Positions 59,622-64,000 of a stretch of DNA of 64,000 nucleotides are shown piece after piece. The position numbers and the translations under genes were made by a program. Positions within the stretch are counted from its first letter, which is position 1; each line of letters opens with the position of its first letter. The stretch comes from Candidatus Rokuibacteriota bacterium (GTDB lineage Bacteria; Methylomirabilota; Methylomirabilia; Rokubacteriales; CSP1-6), in NCBI GenBank assembly GCA_016200085.1, contig JACQFL010000019.1, positions 1 to 64,000 of the forward strand, given 5' to 3'. The notes under the pieces were generated by a model. It was not told where the DNA came from. It was given only the letters and a program-made list of their open reading frames with translations, and did not search any database.

Positions 59622-60493
59622 ACCTTCCTCCGCCGCGCCTGGCCGAGCAGGCCGCTCGGTCGCACGAGCAGGATCAGGATCAGCAGCAGGAAGGGCACGG
59701 AATAGCGGATGCCCGAGGGCAGGTAGAGCGGGGCGAGGTTCTCGATCAGCCCGAGCAGCATGCCGCCGACCACGGCGCCGGGCAGCGAGCCGAAGCCGCC
59801 GAGCACGGCGGCGATGAAGCCGTTGATCGCCACCAGCCCCATCTTCGTGGAGAGGAACGTCACCGGCGCGATGAGCACGCCGGCGATGGCGCCGACCACC
59901 GACGCCAGCACCCAGGCCGCCGAGTACGTCCGGGGCACGCTGATGCCCATGAGCCGGGCCGCGTTCTGGTTCTGGGCCACCGCGCGCATGGCGCGCCCGG
60001 CCCGCGTGAGCTTGAGCAGCGCGTACAGCGCGACCATCAGGGCGAGCGAGGCGCCGATGATCCCGAGCGACACCGGCGCCAGGCGCGCGGGGCCGATGGC
60101 GATCGGCCGGTTGCCGAAGTACGAGGGGAACGGGAACTCGTCGTTGCTCCACACGAGTCCCGCGCCCGAGCGCAGCATCAGCGACAGCCCCAGCGTGATG
60201 ATGAGGACGTCCCAGTGCGTGGACGAGATGGCGCGGCGGATGATCAGCCGCTCGATGACGAGCGCGAGCAGGCCGGCCACCACGAGCGCCAGCACGAGCG
60301 CGGCGGCCAGCGGCCAGCCCGCACGCACGGCGCTCCAGGCGGCGAACGTGGAGACCATGAACATCTCGCCCTGGGCGAAGTTCACCGTGCGGGTGGCGTC
60401 GTAGATGATCACCAGGCTGATGGCCACCAGGGCGTAGATGCTGCCGGTGGCCAGCCCGCTGACCACGACGTGGAAGAGCGCGGCGGCGCTCAT
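59618..60493 (-). CDS. livH: branched-chain amino acid ABC transporter permease
   Basis: This 291-residue permease shows LivH marks (VISLVIIYDATRTVNFAQGEMFMVSTFAAW-type sequence, AVAQNQNAARLMGISVPRTYSAAWVLASVVGAIAGVL, GGFGSLPGAVVGGMLLGLIENLAP) with about eight hydrophobic segments. The ATG at 60493 starts the normal family N-terminus. It begins 40 bases after the hydantoinase stop, so both probably share a transcript. Confidence 0.92.
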   Translation of the reverse strand: MSAAALFHVVVSGLATGSIYALVAISLVIIYDATRTVNFAQGEMFMVSTFAAWSAVRAGWPLAAALVLALVVAGLLALVIERLIIRRAISSTHWDVLIITLGLSLMLRSGAGLVWSNDEFPFPSYFGNRPIAIGPARLAPVSLGIIGASLALMVALYALLKLTRAGRAMRAVAQNQNAARLMGISVPRTYSAAWVLASVVGAIAGVLIAPVTFLSTKMGLVAINGFIAAVLGGFGSLPGAVVGGMLLGLIENLAPLYLPSGIRYSVPFLLLILILLVRPSGLLGQARRRKV

Positions 60494-60533
60494 GGCCGAG
60501 CGGTGAAATTCCGGATCAGGGTGAGCTGAAATT

Positions 60534-62261
60534 TCATCGCCGCCTCGCCTGCCACGTCCCCGCCTCGTCGAGCGCGCCGGTGGCGGGGTCGACGACGACG
60601 CCATAGTCCCGGCGCGCGGCCTCCGCCGAGATCACGCCGTCGCGCACCTCGGCGGCGACGAGGGCGGCGGGGCGCTCGCGCGGATCGCCGTAGCCGCCGC
60701 CACCACCGGCCTGCTGGAAGAACACGGTGCCGCGCGGGATCGCCACCACGTCCTTGGCGCGCGGCACCACCACGCGGCCGTCCGGCGCGGTCAGCCGGAT
60801 CGTGTTCGCGGTGCCCGGCCCGCCGCCGAAGAGCCCGAAGGCGCGCGCCTCGGGCTCCACCCCGTCGCCGAAGCTCACGCCGGTGACGTCCTCGCCGTCG
60901 ATCACGAACTCCGTCTCCACCCCGAGCCCGCCGCGCCACCGCCCGGCGCCCGCCGAGTCGGTCCAGTACTCGTGACGGCGGAGGCGGTGGGGCGTGTGCA
61001 CCTCGAACATCTCGTAGTCCTGGGCGAGGTTGCCGCCGGCGGTGTTGATGAGCCCGATGTGGTCGTAGCCGTCGCAGCCCTGCACGGCGCCCGAGCCGCC
61101 CTTGAGGGCGAGGAAGAGGATGTCGACGTACCGCCGGCCGCGGCGCGCGTCACGGCCCGAGACGGTCATGCCGAGCATCCGGTTCCACCCCGCCGAGACC
61201 TTCTCGGGCAGCGCGGGCGCGAGCGCGCGGAAGATCGCGTCGGAGTGCGGGCCGGCCAGCGTGTTGCCGAAGGTGGTCGCCGCCGGGAACTCCGCGTTCA
61301 GGATCGTGCCGCTCGGGATGTGCACCTCGAGCGGCCTCAGGATGCCGTCGTTGTGCGGCAGGTCGGGGTCCACCAGCATCAGGAGGGTGAGCACAATGGC
61401 CGAGAACGACGAGGCGAGCGGCGCGTTCACGAAGCCCACCGTCTGCGGATCGGTGCCCGTGTAATCGAATCTGATGTCACTCCCCTGCTTGGTGATTGTC
61501 ACCGCGATGCGGTGCCGGCTGCCCGGATGATGCCCGTCGTCGAACACGGTGCTCTCACCGTGGTACTCCCCGTCCGGGATCCGCGTCAGCTCCGCGCGCA
61601 TGCGCTTTTCGGCCGCGTCGAACAGGAACACCAGGTGCCGCTCGACCGTGTCCGCGCCGTGCCGCCGGTAGAGGTCGACGACCCCGCGCTCGCCGACCAC
61701 GGTGCCGCCGATCTGCGCCCGGATGTCGTCCTCGACGATCGGCAGCCGCACGTTGGCGAAGATCAGGTCCCACACGTCCCGGCGCAGCCGGCCGCGCTCG
61801 ACGATGCGCACGGGCGGGATCCGCAGCGCCTCCTGCCACACCTCGGTCGCGCGCGGGTTGTAGCCGCCCGCCTGCGCGCCCCCGATGTCCGCCTGATGGC
61901 CCTTGGTCGCGGCCCACGCGATCAACCGGCCGTCGACGAAGATCGGGCGGAAGACGGCGACGTCGTTGTTCTGGTTGCCGCCCGAGTAGACGTCGTTGTG
62001 CAGGAAGACGTCGCCCGGGTGGACGTCGCCCGCGAAGGCCTCGATCACCGCCCGGCACGCGGGGCGCAGGGCGAAGGCCAGGATCGGGATGTACTCGGCC
62101 TGCTCGAGGATCCGCCCCTCGGCGTCGTAGAGCCCGGTGACGAAGTCGCGCGCCTCGCTGAGGATCGGCGAGCGCGTGGTGCGCAGCAGGGCCAGCCCCA
62201 TCTCCTGCGTGATGGCGCGCAACCGGCGCTCGAGGACGGAGGCGAAGACGGGGTCGATCAC
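60534..62261 (-). CDS. hydantoinase B / N-methylhydantoinase B (HyuB family)
   Basis: This 575-residue protein is the HyuB subunit of an ATP-dependent hydantoinase/oxoprolinase-type enzyme that opens cyclic amides or carboxylates ketones. Marks are GLALLRTTRSPILSEARDFVTGLYD, GDVFLHNDVYSGGNQNNDVAVFRPIF, DIRFDYTGTDPQTVGFVNAPLASSFSAIV and GGGGGYGDPRERPAALVAAEVRDGVIS. The usual HyuA partner would lie upstream but is absent in this window; the region there is non-coding debris. It begins the second catabolic/transport operon, so import and hydrolysis of an amide-like substrate is a reasonable guess. Confidence 0.9.
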   Translation of the reverse strand: MIDPVFASVLERRLRAITQEMGLALLRTTRSPILSEARDFVTGLYDAEGRILEQAEYIPILAFALRPACRAVIEAFAGDVHPGDVFLHNDVYSGGNQNNDVAVFRPIFVDGRLIAWAATKGHQADIGGAQAGGYNPRATEVWQEALRIPPVRIVERGRLRRDVWDLIFANVRLPIVEDDIRAQIGGTVVGERGVVDLYRRHGADTVERHLVFLFDAAEKRMRAELTRIPDGEYHGESTVFDDGHHPGSRHRIAVTITKQGSDIRFDYTGTDPQTVGFVNAPLASSFSAIVLTLLMLVDPDLPHNDGILRPLEVHIPSGTILNAEFPAATTFGNTLAGPHSDAIFRALAPALPEKVSAGWNRMLGMTVSGRDARRGRRYVDILFLALKGGSGAVQGCDGYDHIGLINTAGGNLAQDYEMFEVHTPHRLRRHEYWTDSAGAGRWRGGLGVETEFVIDGEDVTGVSFGDGVEPEARAFGLFGGGPGTANTIRLTAPDGRVVVPRAKDVVAIPRGTVFFQQAGGGGGYGDPRERPAALVAAEVRDGVISAEAARRDYGVVVDPATGALDEAGTWQARRR

Positions 62262-62399
62262 GGGTCGTCCATCAGGAGCGCCCTCTGACCGCAGAGCACC
62301 CTCGAGTGGAGGTCCTCGTGAGGATCTGCAGCCGCGACAGCTCGCCTCGAGAATCAGGCACGCCGGATGTTCCCGCGGCAGGGCTCCACAATCGGACCA

Positions 62400-62424
62400 G
62401 CAGCATCGGGGCGCCAGTGTAGCA
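62400..62424 (-). repeat. copy of the paaK-like promoter/start region
   Basis: These 25 bases are identical to 45865-45889, including the TACACT -10 and the ATG that starts the paaK-like gene there. Here the ATG leads only into a short, unrecognisable ORF. The copy could be a relic of duplication or recombination, or an independently used promoter module for hyuB. Confidence 0.6.
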
Positions 62425-62565
62425 GAGCACCCGACCCGCGGCTCAGCTTCCCCGATCCCGGTGGCCCGGGACTGTCTCCCGCGCGCGCCTGTTGGCGACG
62501 GCGGGAGTGGTCGGGGGCGCGGTCCTGCCCCAACGATCGACTTTGCTGGATTCGATTCCTACTCC

Positions 62566-62790
62566 CTATGGCCGGTTTTCACCTGTCCATCTATGGCCGG
62601 TTTTGGGTGTCCACCGAGGCCTTCGGAGACCTACCAGAATTTCCGGAAAGGGAGGTATCAGAATTTTCGGAACCCGCACCGCAGTGAGGTGTCCAGCGAC
62701 ATTCTCGAGCGGGAGGTTGGCGGCATCGTAGGTCGCGCCGGGCATCGGCGGTGGCTGGCCGGTTCTGGCCCACTTCAATTAAGAGATGGC
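62566..62790. mobile_element. probable insertion-sequence end remnant
   Basis: CTATGGCCGGTTTT occurs twice 25 bases apart (62566 and 62591), and CAGAATTT.CGGAA occurs twice 24 bases apart (62635 and 62659), with a further GGCCGGTT at about 62757. Regularly spaced repeats like these are known as transposase-binding sites at IS21-type ends. No transposase gene is seen, so it would be a remnant. The call rests on spacing only. Confidence 0.35.
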
Positions 62791-62869
62791 GGCATTCTTA
62801 CAGCGCTCGGGCACTTACTGAAAAGCCTCGGATGAACCGACAAAGTAAACGGCTATCGCGCTCGTGAGT

Positions 62870-63277
62870 TCAGTTGCTCATCAGTTGCCTTACGCGTTCG
62901 GTCGAACACAGCAGACCTACGCCGATCAGGAACCCGCCCACCACGAGAACAAAGGCGGTTGCCGCTGCTGTCCACGGCCCTGATGGGGTTTCGATCAATC
63001 GACTCTGGATGAGGCCGATGGTTATCGTGGCAAGGAGGAATGCGTTGAAGCCAATCACGGCGATACGAGCCCAGCGCCTTAATGTGAGGAGTCCGTACGT
63101 AACGACGAGGCATATCGTCGCGTTCAACAGTGGAAGACAGTACCAGAACAATAGCCGAAGGCCCATCATGTCGCGCGTGATTCGGGGCCCGAAGGAAATG
63201 AGGAGCAAGAAGGAGACGAGGGAAGCGATACCGATCAGGCCGTACAGCGATGCAGCGACATTCAATATCAGTTTCAT
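62870..63277 (-). CDS. small membrane protein, possible RHS immunity protein
   Basis: This 135-residue protein has four hydrophobic segments (LNVAASLYGLIGIASLVSFLLLI, LRLLFWYCLPLLNATICLVVTYGLL, IAVIGFNAFLLATITIGLI and AATAFVLVVGGFLIGVGLL). Its base composition is lower in G+C than its neighbours. The ATG at 63277 overlaps the RHS gene stop by four bases. Immunity genes commonly follow polymorphic toxin genes directly, and small multi-pass proteins are a usual type. That role is inference. Confidence 0.7.
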   Translation of the reverse strand: MKLILNVAASLYGLIGIASLVSFLLLISFGPRITRDMMGLRLLFWYCLPLLNATICLVVTYGLLTLRRWARIAVIGFNAFLLATITIGLIQSRLIETPSGPWTAAATAFVLVVGGFLIGVGLLCSTERVRQLMSN

Positions 63278-64000
63278 ATTGGGGGACCCGGAGGGTCGAC
63301 GGATATCACGCACCCAAACATACACGCGGCGTGGCCACCCACCTCGGCACACGCACCGGTCAGCCCATACGGGTCCTTGCGGCCGAAGATTGGGACGCAG
63401 ACGTCACGATCGAAGTCCTGTAGACACTGGCGATAGCAGTTCGCTACTGGTCCGCGTGGAGTTCGTTCGCAGAAAGGCGGCGCCAGGGTGCAGTAGTAGA
63501 AGCTGCCGGTCTCTTTACACCGTTGCCGATAGTAATCACACTCCGGGGTTAGTCCCAAAGGATCTCGCTGATTCACCGGAGAATTAGTGACGTAGGCAAA
63601 TGCGTTTACGACTTGCGGGTTGCGTTTGATCGCCTTTAACGGCGGAACGTTTGTCATGGCGCAGAGGAACGGGTCGGGGCTCACAAAGCGCGCCAATCGC
63701 GGGTCATAATACCGCGCGCGATAGTAATACAATCCGGTGCCGTCCAGCTCCCGCCCCGTGAAGCCTATCGCGTTGCCGGACGTTGAGCCGGCGGTGGCGG
63801 CGGACCCGAACGCTTCGTACGTGTAGGAGGTGGTGACCACCCCCGCGGCGTTCGTCAGAGCGACGATCGACCCGAGACCGTCGGCCAGGTAGAACTCGCT
63901 CACGTCCCGGGCCAGCGGCTCGTCGATCGCCAAGCTTCTGAGATAGTCTACTGGTAAGCTGCTGCCGACTTCGCGGACCGCATCGGGGCCATCGTACAGA
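63274..64000 (-). CDS. RHS-repeat polymorphic toxin, C-terminal part (partial)
   Basis: The gene runs in from the right edge. The visible part carries RHS/YD-type sequence (YLADGLGSIVALTNAAGVVTTSYTYEAFG, GFTGRELDGTGLYYYRARYYDPRLARFVSPDPF), the core that closes the shell. After the core a short variable domain begins (about PLGLTPECDYYRQRC to the end), rich in cysteine (ten Cys in about 90 residues: ECDYYRQRC, FYYC, PFC, NCYRQC, DVC and others). This tip would be the toxin. It is likely secreted. The following small membrane gene overlaps its stop. I cannot name the toxin fold. Confidence 0.85.
   Translation of the reverse strand, partial: LYDGPDAVREVGSSLPVDYLRSLAIDEPLARDVSEFYLADGLGSIVALTNAAGVVTTSYTYEAFGSAATAGSTSGNAIGFTGRELDGTGLYYYRARYYDPRLARFVSPDPFLCAMTNVPPLKAIKRNPQVVNAFAYVTNSPVNQRDPLGLTPECDYYRQRCKETGSFYYCTLAPPFCERTPRGPVANCYRQCLQDFDRDVCVPIFGRKDPYGLTGACAEVGGHAACMFGCVISVDPPGPPI

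Larger units (their letters stand above)
62262..62869. other. gene-free region with promoter-like repeat and IS-end-like repeats
   Basis: No convincing gene is present in this 608-base stretch. It holds a 25-base copy of the paaK promoter/start region (62400-62424), then a stretch with two kinds of spaced direct repeats (62566-62790) that looks like the end of an insertion sequence. A small - strand ORF (62272-62406) starts from the copied ATG but has no recognisable sense. Where HyuA might be expected, nothing remains. Confidence 0.6.

Noticed and set aside
62272..62406. 44-codon - strand ORF from the copied ATG
   Set aside because: No homology or ribosome-binding site; composition is not protein-like.

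Overview
The window is about 70% G+C and codes densely on both strands. It has several complete liv-type (branched-chain amino acid/amide) ABC cassettes, many acyl-CoA enzymes and CaiB-type CoA transferases, and two genes that appear to decode UGA as selenocysteine. This mix fits a soil or sediment heterotroph such as Candidatus Rokubacteria (Methylomirabilota) or a similar lineage. That placement is an inference, because no rRNA or other marker gene is present. Three genes carry single-base frameshifts and one has an internal deletion, as expected of a metagenome assembly or of mild gene decay.

Positions 1-13,600 hold a truncated 1-Cys peroxiredoxin behind a frameshifted SARP/BTAD regulator, two tiny DUF1059-type proteins, and a two-gene operon ending in a UGSC-motif selenoprotein. 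They are followed by a sugar isomerase-MFS pair, an SDR-HAD-tautomerase operon, a transketolase, and a thioredoxin/NHL protein (NHLRC2-like) whose first redox-motif cysteine is encoded by UGA. Each UGA is followed by a well-placed bacterial SECIS-type hairpin. An ATP-grasp protein and small unknown proteins complete this part.

Positions 13,600-23,900 hold a duplicated-domain protein of unknown function, a nitrilase-hydantoinase-MmgE/PrpD-hydrolase run that looks like a cyclic-amide or carbamoyl catabolic operon, a thiolase with its DUF35 partner, pyroglutamyl peptidase, a TtcA-like tRNA thiolase and two small exported proteins. Positions 23,900-28,800 are a complete 2-oxoacid dehydrogenase operon (E1alpha, E1beta, E2, E3). 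Positions 28,800-36,100 hold an acetyltransferase, a LysR regulator, and an operon of acyl-CoA ligase, hybrid histidine kinase, TrpD and a Cys/Met-metabolism PLP enzyme.

Positions 36,100-45,900 form the first acyl-CoA/transport region: livF-G-M-H with a frameshifted binding protein, then acyl-CoA dehydrogenase, an SRPBCC-like protein, an NDP-forming acyl-CoA synthetase and a PaaK-like ligase. Positions 46,000-51,600 are an accessory island in which a large cyclase/ATPase/TPR regulator lies between two outward-placed DUF433-DUF5615 toxin-antitoxin pairs, beside a fossil zinc ribbon. Positions 51,600-62,300 are a second catabolic/transport operon: hyuB, livH, livM, two tandem binding proteins, livG, livF, a fused double CaiB and an enoyl-CoA hydratase. 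The window ends with IS-end-like debris and the C-terminal tip of an RHS polymorphic toxin followed by a small membrane protein that may be its immunity protein. Palindromic repeats are scattered between genes, and in two places they appear to be translated as part of a protein.
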